Both the position numbers and the translations under genes were made by a program. A stretch of 64,000 nt of DNA from assembly GCF_040436405.1 (NCBI RefSeq), contig NZ_AP031575.1:686501-750500 (forward strand), written 5' to 3'. The stretch comes from Marinomonas sp. THO17 (GTDB lineage Bacteria; Pseudomonadota; Gammaproteobacteria; Pseudomonadales; Marinomonadaceae). This document shows positions 1 to 9,980 of this stretch, piece after piece. Numbering within the stretch: position 1 is the stretch's first letter; every line of letters begins with the position of its first letter. Below the pieces are notes generated by a model that was not told the DNA's origin, made no database searches, and worked only from the letters and a program-made list of their open reading frames with translations.

Positions 1-1089
1 TTGCAATACTTCTTTAAGACCGCTTATCTGACGGGTAAAGCTGTATATGGCATTGCGATCTTCATCGTCCACATTCTGCGATGCAATTTGCGGAAAGATG
101 GCATTAACGTATTCGATAAAGGCATTGTATTCCCCTTCAAACTCACCCATCCAAGAATCATGAGATTCAACAGAGTCAAGACTGAAGGTGAAACCCAGCA
201 CGTCATCTCTTTGATCTTTTTTGTAATTACTGAAGAAGGCTTCAAAACCATAAAGCAAATCCAGCTTGGTTAGAGCAACATAAATGGGCAAGCGCGTGGA
301 AAGGGTCTCCATTAACTCTCTGATTCTGGATCGTAAAATGGTCGCGTAGGCTTTTCTTTCGTACACGGTCGACGTCGCCAGCTTAGAAATATCAATCGCC
401 AAGACAATACCATTTAAAGGGCGTTGACTGCGCTTCTTCTCAAGCCAGGTTAAAAAATGCAGCCATAATGATTTTTCAACTTCGCCGTTTGACTCAGAAC
501 CGGAGAGGTTCAAACCTTGTGTTAACAGCTCACCATCTGGATCAATGAGCACAGATTTATCACCCACCCACCAGTCAAATGAATAGGTATTTTGGCTTTT
601 AAACCCAGAAGATTTGAGCACAGTAGAGAAGCTATAACTTTGGCCTGAGCGATTAATCAAGCTGGTCTTACCGGCATTCTCCAGCCCCATCACAAGATAC
701 CAAGGCAGAGTGTAGAGGTAATTACGTTTATTCAGACTTTCTTTCAAGCTAAGGATGACGGTGTTTAAATCGTTTTCTTGGTTTTCAATGGCCGCCTGTA
801 CAGGGTCTTCTTTCAACACTTCTTGGTGTTCAATTTCTGCTTTAAATTTTAGAAACTTGCGCCATTGCACCAATCCCCAAATGGTACAACAAGAGAGAGA
901 AAACAATCCCATGATGACCAGTCGAGTCATGACACTCACCAGTGGATACTCGCCGTTGACTTCCAGCCAAGGCCCCATCCACCAAATAGCAATATTAATC
1001 AATACAACAACAAGAATTACCAAAAAAGGTAATGCCATTTTAAAACTGGAGCCTAATTTACCAAAAATGGACTTAATAATTTTCAACAT
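1..1089 (-). CDS. tssM: TssM (IcmF/VasK), T6SS membrane-complex protein, N-terminal part
   Basis: Inner-membrane protein that joins TssL and TssJ into the envelope-spanning T6SS complex. The minus-strand frame is open from an ATG at 1087-1089 to the window edge, giving the first 363 residues of a protein that normally exceeds 1100. Two hydrophobic segments sit at about residues 18-40 and 49-75, as expected for the IcmF N-terminal hairpin. A P-loop GLENAGKT follows at about 135-142, and a second NTPase signature (VALTKLDLLYGF) appears later. It starts 14 nt after the tssA stop and is the last core gene visible in the operon. The stop codon lies outside the window. The family assignment is firm. 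Confidence 0.93.
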   Translation of the reverse strand, partial: MLKIIKSIFGKLGSSFKMALPFLVILVVVLINIAIWWMGPWLEVNGEYPLVSVMTRLVIMGLFSLSCCTIWGLVQWRKFLKFKAEIEHQEVLKEDPVQAAIENQENDLNTVILSLKESLNKRNYLYTLPWYLVMGLENAGKTSLINRSGQSYSFSTVLKSSGFKSQNTYSFDWWVGDKSVLIDPDGELLTQGLNLSGSESNGEVEKSLWLHFLTWLEKKRSQRPLNGIVLAIDISKLATSTVYERKAYATILRSRIRELMETLSTRLPIYVALTKLDLLYGFEAFFSNYKKDQRDDVLGFTFSLDSVESHDSWMGEFEGEYNAFIEYVNAIFPQIASQNVDDEDRNAIYSFTRQISGLKEVLQ

Positions 1090-1103
1090 ACAACGTCCCT
1101 ATT

Positions 1104-2516
1104 TTAATCAAAAGAAGTGTGTTTCTTTAGACGCTTAAAAAACAATGGATCCCAATCAGAAACCTGCATTTCTGATACTTGATGATAAATAAAATTGCTT
1201 TGCTGAACGGAGGCATCCACCGCGCCACTTTTTTTGAGCAATTCACAAGCAATCAATCGCAATTCGTATTTATCTTTATTTGCGTTGGCTTTTTTGATTT
1301 TGTCTTCAATAAAAAGCAGCGCTTCTGCTAAGCCTTGTTCGGCAAGAATGCTGTCAATTTCGTCTTTCACTGAGCTGCTTGACGAAGCATTAGCCGCACC
1401 GATTGACGAAGCATTCGACTCATTTAATAGCCATTCTTTTGCTTCATCAGAGGCGAAAGGCGAGCCGTCTTTGAAACAAAGCGTGAAGACGTCTGGATAA
1501 GCATCGACAAATCGTTGCGTTTCATAATGAATTCTTTGCGCCAAACTGGATTGACCCAAAGCGAGCGTAATTGAATAACTCAACCACTGACCATCCAGCC
1601 AAAATGGTGCCATACTGATGGTATTTTCCACACGTAACCAAAGCTCGTGAGTCGGTTCGGATAAGGACGAAAAGTACTCTTTTACGCGCTCTTTCGGTGG
1701 CGCCATAATCAGGGTTTTATTGTCTTTGGCATCTGGCAAAGCCTGAATAGACGACCATAAAACATAACGCCGAATGCTTAATGCCAGAAGCGCATCACCA
1801 TCATTAGACTGAACGATATCGGCCACTTCAAGACACTTTGACTTAACCTCTTTCTCCGGTGTAACCGCCGCTTTATTGTCTGTTTCTGCAAAAGCGCCAT
1901 GACGATTGGCAGCGGCTTTTGCCTCCTCTTTGGTTGACGCGCTTAATGCGAGTCTCTCTTTCTCACTGGTGAACTTTCGTTTTACCCGAATCAATAAAGC
2001 GTCACTGCTTTCGCTTGCGATATCCTGCTTTATCAGCGCATCATCCAGTTCACCACGCACTCTTAAAACATCATCAAGGGTGGCTAAGTCCACATCAAAG
2101 TGAGCAATGGAATCAATGAATAAATCCAACTTTTTGGTGATTTTATTTAACACTCTTTTTCTAAAAACGGCCGCGTTATTGCCTTTTTGGGGAAAACAGT
2201 TTTGCCAATATGAGTCAATAAAATCCGTTAAAGAGGTTAACGCCACGAGAAACGCATTCACATCTCCTCGTCGTTTACAACAATCAATGAAATAATCAAT
2301 CAACTTGATGTCTTTTGTCTTTTCAGACAATAAATGAATCAGGTTTTTCTCCACTTCCTGCCACTTAACCGCACCATGAGAAAGCGAACCAACCTTCATC
2401 ATTTCTTCTTCAATAAACTCATAAATTGGGTCGACTGAACAATCTTCCCCCTCAATGAATTCAACTGAAATGGGTTGTTTTAATATGGGCCTTATAACAT
2501 CCGGTACAAAATTCAT
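1104..2516 (-). CDS. tssA: TssA (VasJ-type), T6SS baseplate/sheath cap protein
   Basis: A 470-residue protein with an ImpA-type N-terminal domain (about residues 10-140), a low-complexity Ala/Ser/Lys-rich middle and a helical C-terminal domain resembling VasJ. TssA proteins prime the polymerising tail and contact the baseplate and sheath cap in the cytoplasm. The position between vasI and tssM is the same as in the V. cholerae main cluster (VCA0118-0120). The gene lies 3 nt after the vasI stop, so it is translationally linked. No membrane segment is visible. Which TssA subfamily it belongs to, long or short C-terminal type, is inferred from synteny only. Confidence 0.88.
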   Translation of the reverse strand: MNFVPDVIRPILKQPISVEFIEGEDCSVDPIYEFIEEEMMKVGSLSHGAVKWQEVEKNLIHLLSEKTKDIKLIDYFIDCCKRRGDVNAFLVALTSLTDFIDSYWQNCFPQKGNNAAVFRKRVLNKITKKLDLFIDSIAHFDVDLATLDDVLRVRGELDDALIKQDIASESSDALLIRVKRKFTSEKERLALSASTKEEAKAAANRHGAFAETDNKAAVTPEKEVKSKCLEVADIVQSNDGDALLALSIRRYVLWSSIQALPDAKDNKTLIMAPPKERVKEYFSSLSEPTHELWLRVENTISMAPFWLDGQWLSYSITLALGQSSLAQRIHYETQRFVDAYPDVFTLCFKDGSPFASDEAKEWLLNESNASSIGAANASSSSSVKDEIDSILAEQGLAEALLFIEDKIKKANANKDKYELRLIACELLKKSGAVDASVQQSNFIYHQVSEMQVSDWDPLFFKRLKKHTSFD

Positions 2517-2519
2517 AAC

Positions 2520-3158
2520 TCACCAGGCACATTGTTTATAATCTTCCCCTATTTTTTTACGTAAACCAGTCGGTAAAAAAACAAGAGCATTTAAGTTAGG
2601 GTTATTGGAATAAAAATTCACTTCGTCTTTGGCTAAGATGGATTTAATATAGTCATTGGCAACCGCGCCCCGAGAAGAAGAAATCACCAAACCAGTATCA
2701 TCACTGCGCCACATCTGCTGTTCCATGCCCGCCAAAGAAACGTTAATACGTCCGTCTCGAATGGGTTTATTTAAAATCAAATCCAAGCGACTGATATTAT
2801 CAACGCAACTCAACATGAGTATTGGCCCACCTTTATTTAATTCATAATTAATGGTGGGCAGGGTAATGTATAAGTTAAAAGAGTTTTTTTGACGTTTCAC
2901 AATGGGTGAATAGCCATCGACTCTCGCTTTCTCAATCTCCATGGCTCTTAACCAGACTTTGGACTTACCCGAATACTTTGACAGCTCAGAATGACTTGGC
3001 GGATAAAAATTATCGTAGCAAGTCAGTCGTTTCAGGTTATTCGAAATGTGTTTGCATTCTTTTATGTCTGTCACCTTATCTTTGGCATATCCATTTACAT
3101 GAATTCCTTGCAGTAACATAAACAAAAGCCATATTGAGAAAAATCGATTTTTTAACAT
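2520..3158 (-). CDS. vasI: VasI/TagO-like T6SS-associated exported protein
   Basis: A 212-residue protein with a clear N-terminal signal sequence (hydrophobic residues about 8-22, then GYA before the mature KDKVTD), so it is probably periplasmic. The mature start has a Cys pair (KECKH... LTCYDNFY) typical of the VasI family. The family is common in Vibrio-type T6SS loci but its biochemical role is poorly defined; it is often accessory. The start overlaps the vasH stop region by one base and the end abuts tssA, placing it inside the core operon. The assignment rests on synteny (vasH-vasI-tssA) plus the N-terminal pattern. Confidence 0.75.
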   Translation of the reverse strand: MLKNRFFSIWLLFMLLQGIHVNGYAKDKVTDIKECKHISNNLKRLTCYDNFYPPSHSELSKYSGKSKVWLRAMEIEKARVDGYSPIVKRQKNSFNLYITLPTINYELNKGGPILMLSCVDNISRLDLILNKPIRDGRINVSLAGMEQQMWRSDDTGLVISSSRGAVANDYIKSILAKDEVNFYSNNPNLNALVFLPTGLRKKIGEDYKQCAW

Positions 3159-4708
3159 TACAGCCTAATCTCCAACTTCAGACATTTGTCCGCCAATGTT
3201 CTTTTGGGAATACCTAAACTCTTTGCTGCCAAAGCTCGATTGCCATTACACTTTTTCAGCGTGGTGTATAAAATTTTGCTTTCATATTGCCGCACCGCTT
3301 CTTTTAGGTCTGTGATCTCCTTCTCACTTTCAATAGGATGGGGATAGGTGATCCTGTCTGATGCATCCTGATGATGAAACACACTGGTCTCATCGAGCCT
3401 TTGCGCAAGGGTGTCGTGAGAAATTAACTGTCCTGAATCGGTTTGATCACAAGCATATTGGAGTAGATTTTTTAACTCTCTGATATTGCCAGGGAAATCA
3501 TAGGACTGAAGCAGATGTAAAGCCTGATCTGAAATACCTGCAACTTGTTTATGACCAAACTCATTACACTGTTTTATAAAAAAGTGCGCTAAATAGGGTA
3601 TGTCTTCCGCTCTTTCTTTTAGTGAAATTAATTTAATCGGGTATTGGTATAGACGATAGAAAAGGTCTTTTCTAAATCCCTCTTTACTCACCTGTTCTCT
3701 CAGGTTGACATGGGTTGCCACCACCAATCTAAAGTCGGACGTAAACTCTTGTTTGGAGCCCACTGGACGATAACGTTTGGTTTCTAAAACCCTTAATATT
3801 TTGGCCTGAAGGTTAAGCGGCATATCGCCAATTTCATCCAAAAACAAGGTGCCTTTATGGGCCGTATCAAACAGGCCTTTTTTATCACTCACAGCACCAG
3901 AGAAAGCACCCTTAACATGACCAAATAATTCACTTTCCAATAGGGTGTCTGGAATGGCCGCGCAGTTAATGGCAACAAATTCCTGATGCTTTCGATCCGA
4001 TAAATCATGTACCGCTTTCGACACCAGCTCTTTTCCGGTGCCCGTTTCCCCTAACACCATCACGGTCAAATTGGAGGCGGCGGCGCGGACAATCTGCTCG
4101 CGTATTTTTTTGATGCCTAAGCTCTCACCAATAATGGTATTGGCAAGGTTATTTTCCCCTGTTGCGACTTTGCGATGGTTTGCTTCATCATGGGCTTGTT
4201 GAATGAAACCATTTTTGATTGAAACGAGTCGTTCTTTCTCTCGCAACAAACTCAAATAAGCAACACAAACCCCCATAAACTGGTCAAACTCCGGATCAGA
4301 AAGCCGAGTAGGTAAAGACAGGTCACCATGAAATAAATAGAACAACTCCACTTTACTGTCCGCTATCTTAAGTGGGTAAAAGACAAACCAATCATCCTCC
4401 TGTTTATCTTTTAACAAGCGCATAAGTTGTGTGTCTGATGACCAAAAATCCAGATGGCGACCTTGTATCGTCATGGTATTGTCGCTTTGCAGGGCATGCG
4501 CTAAGGCGCAATCAAAATCCGCCACATCCCAACGTAAATAGACATCATTATTCACGTGCTCAAAATACCTTCCGTCATTAGCAAGTGTGAGAAGATAAAC
4601 CGCCTTTAAAGCGGTTTCTTGCTGAAAGACTTTTGTCAGATGATGAACAAATAGTTCTGAGCTAGAATGCACCGTTAAGGATGTCATTTTTTCTAACCAA
4701 GCATCCAT
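3158..4708 (-). CDS. vasH: VasH, sigma-54-dependent T6SS transcriptional activator
   Basis: A 516-residue bacterial enhancer-binding protein. A GAF-like sensory N-terminus (about 1-170) precedes an AAA+ domain with Walker A GETGTGKE near residue 220, the sigma-54 contact loop near 265 and Walker B FLDEIGDM. A Fis-type helix-turn-helix lies at the C-terminus (NRALAAKSLGIPKRTL). The contact loop reads GAFSGA instead of the usual GAFTGA, a conservative change. It sits directly after clpV in the core operon with a 2-nt gap. The sigma-54-type promoter upstream of hcp at 20858 is the natural target. Activation of hcp/vgrG by VasH is established in V. cholerae and inferred here. Confidence 0.95.
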   Translation of the reverse strand: MDAWLEKMTSLTVHSSSELFVHHLTKVFQQETALKAVYLLTLANDGRYFEHVNNDVYLRWDVADFDCALAHALQSDNTMTIQGRHLDFWSSDTQLMRLLKDKQEDDWFVFYPLKIADSKVELFYLFHGDLSLPTRLSDPEFDQFMGVCVAYLSLLREKERLVSIKNGFIQQAHDEANHRKVATGENNLANTIIGESLGIKKIREQIVRAAASNLTVMVLGETGTGKELVSKAVHDLSDRKHQEFVAINCAAIPDTLLESELFGHVKGAFSGAVSDKKGLFDTAHKGTLFLDEIGDMPLNLQAKILRVLETKRYRPVGSKQEFTSDFRLVVATHVNLREQVSKEGFRKDLFYRLYQYPIKLISLKERAEDIPYLAHFFIKQCNEFGHKQVAGISDQALHLLQSYDFPGNIRELKNLLQYACDQTDSGQLISHDTLAQRLDETSVFHHQDASDRITYPHPIESEKEITDLKEAVRQYESKILYTTLKKCNGNRALAAKSLGIPKRTLADKCLKLEIRL

Positions 4709-4710
4709 GA

Positions 4711-7302
4711 TCAGTGAACCTCACCAACAAAGGTTTCATTATTTACACTGATATGGATAGTGTTAATGTCTTTACTTTCTGCAAGGAAACTCAATATTGG
4801 CAAAGATATATTAGGTAAGACTTCACCTTCAATAATTGCCTCCAACAGTCGCGCGCCATTTTCAGATCGATTCGCGCGACGCAATATTTCTGAGTAAACC
4901 TCATCCTCCACTATCACCTTAGCGCCATAACGCGAGCTTAGTAGAGACTTGATATGCTGAATTTTCGATTCAACAATTTTCTGCAATGAATCCGCATTTA
5001 ATGGCAGATAAGGCACCACTTCCATTCTGGCCAATAAAGCGGGTTTGAAATATTCCGCCAACTCAGGATAAAGCTGATCTTTAATTTCTTCAGGACGATC
5101 AGAAAAATCCACAATGGTTTGATAGCCAAGGTTCGATGTCAAAAAGAACAACACATTTTGACAGTCAATACTTCTGCCTTCTCCGTCCGCCATTTCGCCT
5201 TTATCAAAGGTTTGATAAAAGAGATTAAGCACTTCAGGATGCGCCTTTTCCACTTCATCCAGTAACACTACAGAGTAGGGTTTCTTGCGAATGGCTTCAG
5301 TCAATATGCCACCTTCCCCATAGCCCACATAGCCAGGTGGCGAACCAATTAATCTCGATACCGTATGTTTTTCTTGGTATTCCGACATATTGATGGTGGT
5401 TAAAAATTGTTTGCCACCATAAAGTTCTTCGGTCAATTTGATCACGGTTTCGGTTTTACCAACGCCACTGGGGCCAACCAGCAAAAACGAACCTTTTGGT
5501 CGACCGGCTCGTCTCAGATCAGCCATGGAGGTCAATAAATGACGATGAATACAGGCAATGGCGGTATCTTGGCCACGTATATTACCTGCTAAAATCTCTG
5601 GTAGGTGGGTGATCTTATGCAACTCATCGGCGTTCATTTTGGTGATGGGAATGCCGGTCCAATCTGAAATCACTTCAGCGACTTGCTGCCTATTGACTTC
5701 TGGATAGACGAGATGTTCATCAAGCGCAATGGCGTCGTACTGCTCATAGCCTTCTTTAAGCTGCGCCTTCAGTTTCTCCAATTCTATGGTATCGTCTGCG
5801 CTGATGAGGGCTTGCTCTCTCAGCTCAACCACGCGATCCACTATTTGCTTTTGCTGTTGCCATTCCGTAAGCAATTCATCACTTTCGTGCTCCGCCAGCG
5901 TTTCCTCTTTGATGAGAGTATCCAGATAGTGCTTATCAATCGTTTTACCAACAATTTCTTGTCGGTTTAATAAATCAATTTCTCTTTTACGCGCCAGTTG
6001 CTGACTTGCCAACATAGACATCTTTTTCGGCGGAATGCTTCTATTGATACTAATTCTGGCGCAGGCCGTATCCAACACATCGATGGCTTTATCCGGTAAT
6101 TGTCGCCCTGCTAAATAGCGTGCCGATAATTCCGCAGCGGCTTGCAAGGCACAATCACTAATAAACACACCGTGAGCTTTTTCGTATACATGATGCAAGC
6201 CACGCAGTATGTCGGTCGACTGTTGAATGGAAGGTTCTTCTATTTTTACCAGCTGAAAGCGTCTTGTGAGCGCAGGGTCTTTTTCAAAATACTTTTTGTA
6301 TTCTTTCCAAGTGGTGGCCGCAATGGTGGATAATTCTCCCCTTGCTAAGGCGGGCTTAAGAAGGTTCGCAGCATCACTACCCCCTTCTTGATTTCCCGAA
6401 CCAATCAAGGTGTGGGCTTCATCAATAAAAAGAATAATTTGCTTTGGCGATGACTTCACTTCGTCAATGACACCCTTCAAACGCTTTTCAAACTCCCCTT
6501 TTACTGATGCGCCCGCTTGTAATAATCCAAGATCAAGGGAATACAGCACCACGCCAGTCAATTTTTCTGGCACTTTTTCTTCAACAATTCTCAGCGCCAA
6601 ACCTTCAATGACCGCACTTTTGCCGACACCGGCTTCACCAACCACAATAGGGTTGTTTTTTCTGCGGCTACAAAGAATGTCAACGATCAAATCCAACTCG
6701 TCATCACGACACAAGACAGGATCCAATTCTCCGTCTAAAGCCTGTTGAGTAATATTGCTACAATATTTTTCCAGATTGGTGCTGCTCACCGCCGTGATAG
6801 GCGTATTCGAGTTTGCGCTCACTGCGCTGTTTTCAGCACTGTCTTTTAAAATGGCATCAAAGTTTTTACGCAGGTTTTCCGTGTTGATTTGATCGAGATA
6901 ATTTAAAAATTCGAACGAAAAATACCTTTCCTTGCGGATGATGGCCGCCAGTAATATGGCTCCTGAGCGTAATTCTGTTTGATTCAATTCCGTCGATGAC
7001 AAAAGCCAAGCTTCTTGCAAGGCTTCCACTAACAAGGGCGAAAATGGCGGATACGCATCCAGTTCAACAGACGTTGGGTAGCTCTTTATAATAAGATCAT
7101 CGACCACATCCAATGACATATTGGCCATCTTAAAGATGACTCTGATGTCGGATAATGGGTTCTCCAACATAGCACTGATAAAATGCACCAGGCTGACTTC
7201 ACTGTGCTTTTTTTCAATGCACAATGATGCGGCATTTTCTAATGCTATTTTAGATTGTGAATTTAATTTTGAAATAAGTAGCGACAAATCAATCCTGATC
7301 AC
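4711..7302 (-). CDS. clpV: ClpV (TssH), AAA+ ATPase recycling the T6SS sheath
   Basis: A hexameric two-ring ATPase that disassembles contracted TssB/TssC sheaths. It contains an N domain (1-150), a first AAA+ module with Walker A GEAGVGKS near residue 225, a ClpB-type coiled-coil middle region, and a second AAA+ module with Walker A GPSGVGKT near 610 and pore-loop sequence GYVGYGEGG. A start at the GTG at 7302 (VIRIDLSLLISKLN) is preferred over the in-frame ATG at 7323. The GTG has AAGGAAAGG 8 nt upstream and gives the N-terminus usual for ClpV. The upstream ATG would place that Shine-Dalgarno inside the gene. It follows tssL closely. Confidence 0.95.
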   Translation of the reverse strand: MIRIDLSLLISKLNSQSKIALENAASLCIEKKHSEVSLVHFISAMLENPLSDIRVIFKMANMSLDVVDDLIIKSYPTSVELDAYPPFSPLLVEALQEAWLLSSTELNQTELRSGAILLAAIIRKERYFSFEFLNYLDQINTENLRKNFDAILKDSAENSAVSANSNTPITAVSSTNLEKYCSNITQQALDGELDPVLCRDDELDLIVDILCSRRKNNPIVVGEAGVGKSAVIEGLALRIVEEKVPEKLTGVVLYSLDLGLLQAGASVKGEFEKRLKGVIDEVKSSPKQIILFIDEAHTLIGSGNQEGGSDAANLLKPALARGELSTIAATTWKEYKKYFEKDPALTRRFQLVKIEEPSIQQSTDILRGLHHVYEKAHGVFISDCALQAAAELSARYLAGRQLPDKAIDVLDTACARISINRSIPPKKMSMLASQQLARKREIDLLNRQEIVGKTIDKHYLDTLIKEETLAEHESDELLTEWQQQKQIVDRVVELREQALISADDTIELEKLKAQLKEGYEQYDAIALDEHLVYPEVNRQQVAEVISDWTGIPITKMNADELHKITHLPEILAGNIRGQDTAIACIHRHLLTSMADLRRAGRPKGSFLLVGPSGVGKTETVIKLTEELYGGKQFLTTINMSEYQEKHTVSRLIGSPPGYVGYGEGGILTEAIRKKPYSVVLLDEVEKAHPEVLNLFYQTFDKGEMADGEGRSIDCQNVLFFLTSNLGYQTIVDFSDRPEEIKDQLYPELAEYFKPALLARMEVVPYLPLNADSLQKIVESKIQHIKSLLSSRYGAKVIVEDEVYSEILRRANRSENGARLLEAIIEGEVLPNISLPILSFLAESKDINTIHISVNNETFVGEVH

Positions 7303-7327
7303 TTTAAACACCTTTCCTTGCAAAACA

Positions 7328-8119
7328 TTATAATTTTAAAATTTGACTAAGCTGTAACAAGACATCTTGAGACTTTGAATTCAATAAAAAGTAATAAAAT
7401 AAATAAATGGCAACCCATCCACTGGCAAAAAACAGAAAAATAAACCAAACAGGTATTTGTCGACTTAATTTGTATTTTTTACTGACAACAGATTGAGTAG
7501 GAGAACTCAGTTGCGCCACACTTTCTTTATTACTTTCAATCAGTGCATGCAACTTATAAATAATTTTTTCTCTTTCCTCTTTACCGTTTTTCATCACTTT
7601 AAATTTGCCTTGAAAGCCAAGAATTAAACATTGATACACAAATTCAATTAATTCTCTGTATCTATTTGGATCTCTTTCAAGACGTTGAACAATATCGAAA
7701 ACTTTCTCGCCTCCCCAGGTTTCATTATGAAATCGAGACAGCATGGAATATTGTGCCCAAACGGAATCGCTTCCCCATTCCGTTCCCATCACAGCCTCGT
7801 CCAGAAACACACAAAGAATATAGCGATAGGCCATAATGACAGTATGATCAAAACCTTTTTCATTCAGTTCGATTTCAGCAATATTGATCTCTTCGATGGT
7901 TTGCTTATAAATATCATCAATATTTGGACAGTCTGTTAAGGTTTTTACCCTAAGAGACAAGGCAAAAAAATTGGTTGCCGCATCAATAAAAGGATTGTCA
8001 TTGTGTCCTCTTATTTGAAACCAATAATCTTTGTCTTTATTTATATTTTCGGCATCATCAAATAATAATTCATCATATATCCCAGACCCTTTTACCGGAT
8101 CTAATTGATTTTCACTCAT
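7328..8119 (-). CDS. tssL: TssL (DotU/VasF), T6SS inner-membrane protein
   Basis: A 263-residue DotU-family protein: a cytoplasmic all-helical domain (about 30-200) containing the family pattern RYILCVFLDEAVMGT, then one C-terminal transmembrane helix (about 226-246, rich in F, W, I, Y, L). There is no peptidoglycan-binding OmpA-like extension, so this is the short TssL type. It forms the membrane complex with TssM and TssJ and docks the baseplate through TssK and TssE. It lies 18 nt downstream of tssK and just before clpV in the core operon. Confidence 0.93.
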   Translation of the reverse strand: MSENQLDPVKGSGIYDELLFDDAENINKDKDYWFQIRGHNDNPFIDAATNFFALSLRVKTLTDCPNIDDIYKQTIEEINIAEIELNEKGFDHTVIMAYRYILCVFLDEAVMGTEWGSDSVWAQYSMLSRFHNETWGGEKVFDIVQRLERDPNRYRELIEFVYQCLILGFQGKFKVMKNGKEEREKIIYKLHALIESNKESVAQLSSPTQSVVSKKYKLSRQIPVWFIFLFFASGWVAIYLFYYFLLNSKSQDVLLQLSQILKL

Positions 8120-8137
8120 GGTGATTTCCCTATTAAA

Positions 8138-9484
8138 TTAGTCCCTGATCGCCCAAAATTGTAAATCCAGTCCTTCAAACGCACCGGCCACATGGAATGC
8201 AAAACCAGATGAGTTTTCTAACATCTGCCATGCACTGCTGGTTTTATCCAGCTGATAGTAGGTATAACCCGAGTGGTAAGGTAACTGTCTCGGCGCAACC
8301 GGCAGCGGTATGATGGGGATACCGGGTAACTGGTGAGAAATAAGATCGCGTATTTTTTCCACGGAAGAGACCTTGGTTTGCTGACTGAATAAGTTTCTTA
8401 GCTCATCCAGCGGCATATCGGCTTTCACGGACAAAATAAATTCCGCGTTGGCAATCAATCTCTCGTCGTGAATTGGCGCAACCATCAAACCGTACTTACG
8501 TTTCTGAATCTGTAAGGACACAGCTCTTGGCTCAACCACCACACTTAGGGTCTGACGTAGATAACGAATCACTTGCCAAAAAGCATCGCTTGGCATGTCA
8601 TGGTTATAACCTGTCAATGCCGGAGGCAGTCGGCTTTCATCAATAAAGGTCGCCATTTCGCCACACATAGAAGACAGCAACTCATACAATCTTTCCGGAT
8701 GAAGACTGCGCAGATTGACTAGGTGCTGTAAGACGGGTTGTAACCTATTCAACAGTTGTAGCAACATGAAATCAGACACATCCGCAACCGCACCTTGCCC
8801 AGATGATCCCAAACGACTGGCAATGCCTTTGCCTCTTTCCCTCATCAAACCAGAAATTTCATTGATGCATCTGTGCAGCATGGCACTGCAGTACACATCA
8901 AAATGACAAGGAATGAATTCATCGTCCAATACAATACTGCCATCAGGTCGCTTTTCTCGAATTCTAGCAATCGCAATGGAGGCGTAATTGCTTCGATCCT
9001 CTTGCTCCAGCATCAATTTAAGCCTAACCGAAGCCAAATCTACTCTGGCGGTATCACCATCAACCGAATGAGTGTCTTTCACATCATGTTGTCGATTAAT
9101 GTATCGGCCCGTTCCTTTTTCGTTTGGCCAATCCACTTCCAGCAAAGATTCATTTTTTAATGGCAAGGCCAAATACACCACCTGCCCCGACAAATTGGCA
9201 TCCTTGATCTCCAATGGATCTGGCTGTATGTCTTCTTGCGGTATTCTAAATACCGTTCCATCAGGCATAGCGCCTGCCGCTTGATCAATAGCCACACGAC
9301 CAAAAGAAAGATACTCTGGATTAATCGACAATGAAGATAAACCATATAAATAGCTGCTCACGGATTGCATGCGCTCATTTAAAATGTGCTCTTCATAGCG
9401 ACTTTGTTGTTGAAAGTGTTGCGGTTTGATAAATAAACCTTCACTCCAAATAACTCGATTACGAGGAATCATAATGTCACTCAA
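8138..9484 (-). CDS. tssK: TssK, T6SS baseplate-membrane complex adaptor
   Basis: A 448-residue protein that starts with the TssK hallmark NRVIWSEGLFIKPQHFQQQ and is full length for the family. TssK trimers link the TssF/TssG wedge to TssL and TssM. The start overlaps the tssJ stop by 8 nt, indicating translational coupling. An alternative ATG four codons in (MIPRNRV) would give an equally good protein; the sequence does not decide. No unusual features. Confidence 0.95.
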   Translation of the reverse strand: MSDIMIPRNRVIWSEGLFIKPQHFQQQSRYEEHILNERMQSVSSYLYGLSSLSINPEYLSFGRVAIDQAAGAMPDGTVFRIPQEDIQPDPLEIKDANLSGQVVYLALPLKNESLLEVDWPNEKGTGRYINRQHDVKDTHSVDGDTARVDLASVRLKLMLEQEDRSNYASIAIARIREKRPDGSIVLDDEFIPCHFDVYCSAMLHRCINEISGLMRERGKGIASRLGSSGQGAVADVSDFMLLQLLNRLQPVLQHLVNLRSLHPERLYELLSSMCGEMATFIDESRLPPALTGYNHDMPSDAFWQVIRYLRQTLSVVVEPRAVSLQIQKRKYGLMVAPIHDERLIANAEFILSVKADMPLDELRNLFSQQTKVSSVEKIRDLISHQLPGIPIIPLPVAPRQLPYHSGYTYYQLDKTSSAWQMLENSSGFAFHVAGAFEGLDLQFWAIRD

Positions 9485-9980
9485 CTCTCTCTAACTTAAC
9501 TTCATAATCATTGAAGAACATCAACAAGTGATACACTCTCCCTCGATTAATAATTTTGACGGCTTTTTTCCATTCACTGAGGTTCGGTTCAGAAAACTTT
9601 GCGACCACTCCGATATAATTTGTGTCACTTTGTATTTCAAAACTGTCAATAAATTTAAATTGCCCAGGCGTAATAAAATAATCGTAGCTTTTGACAAAAT
9701 TTTTCTTTAATGCTTCTTCATAATCGTTTGATATCTCTTCAAAATCAGCAGACATAAACATGGAATCATCAACCAGCTCAAAAACCTGAACTTCGATTGG
9801 AGAAGAATCGCCCAAAAAATTAGGGTTTACCTCGTCGTCTGCCACCAAGCTGAATGTCAATCGGGTTAATTGATCAGCCGGTGTGCTTGGTTGAAAGATA
9901 GTTTGCGCAGAACCACAGCCAGACAACAGAGTCACCATAAAAAGCGCGATCAATACTATCTTTGTATTAGTGCTCAGCAT
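9477..9980 (-). CDS. tssJ: TssJ (VasD), T6SS outer-membrane lipoprotein
   Basis: An outer-membrane lipoprotein that anchors TssM. From the ATG at 9980 the protein begins with a lysine-containing n-region, a hydrophobic core and the lipobox LLSGC at about residues 15-19, followed by a beta-sandwich domain typical of TssJ. The frame is open further upstream to 10040, but that would put 20 extra residues before the signal peptide, so 9980 is preferred. It overlaps the end of the FHA gene by 14 nt and overlaps tssK by 8 nt. Confidence 0.88.
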   Translation of the reverse strand: MLSTNTKIVLIALFMVTLLSGCGSAQTIFQPSTPADQLTRLTFSLVADDEVNPNFLGDSSPIEVQVFELVDDSMFMSADFEEISNDYEEALKKNFVKSYDYFITPGQFKFIDSFEIQSDTNYIGVVAKFSEPNLSEWKKAVKIINRGRVYHLLMFFNDYEVKLERVE

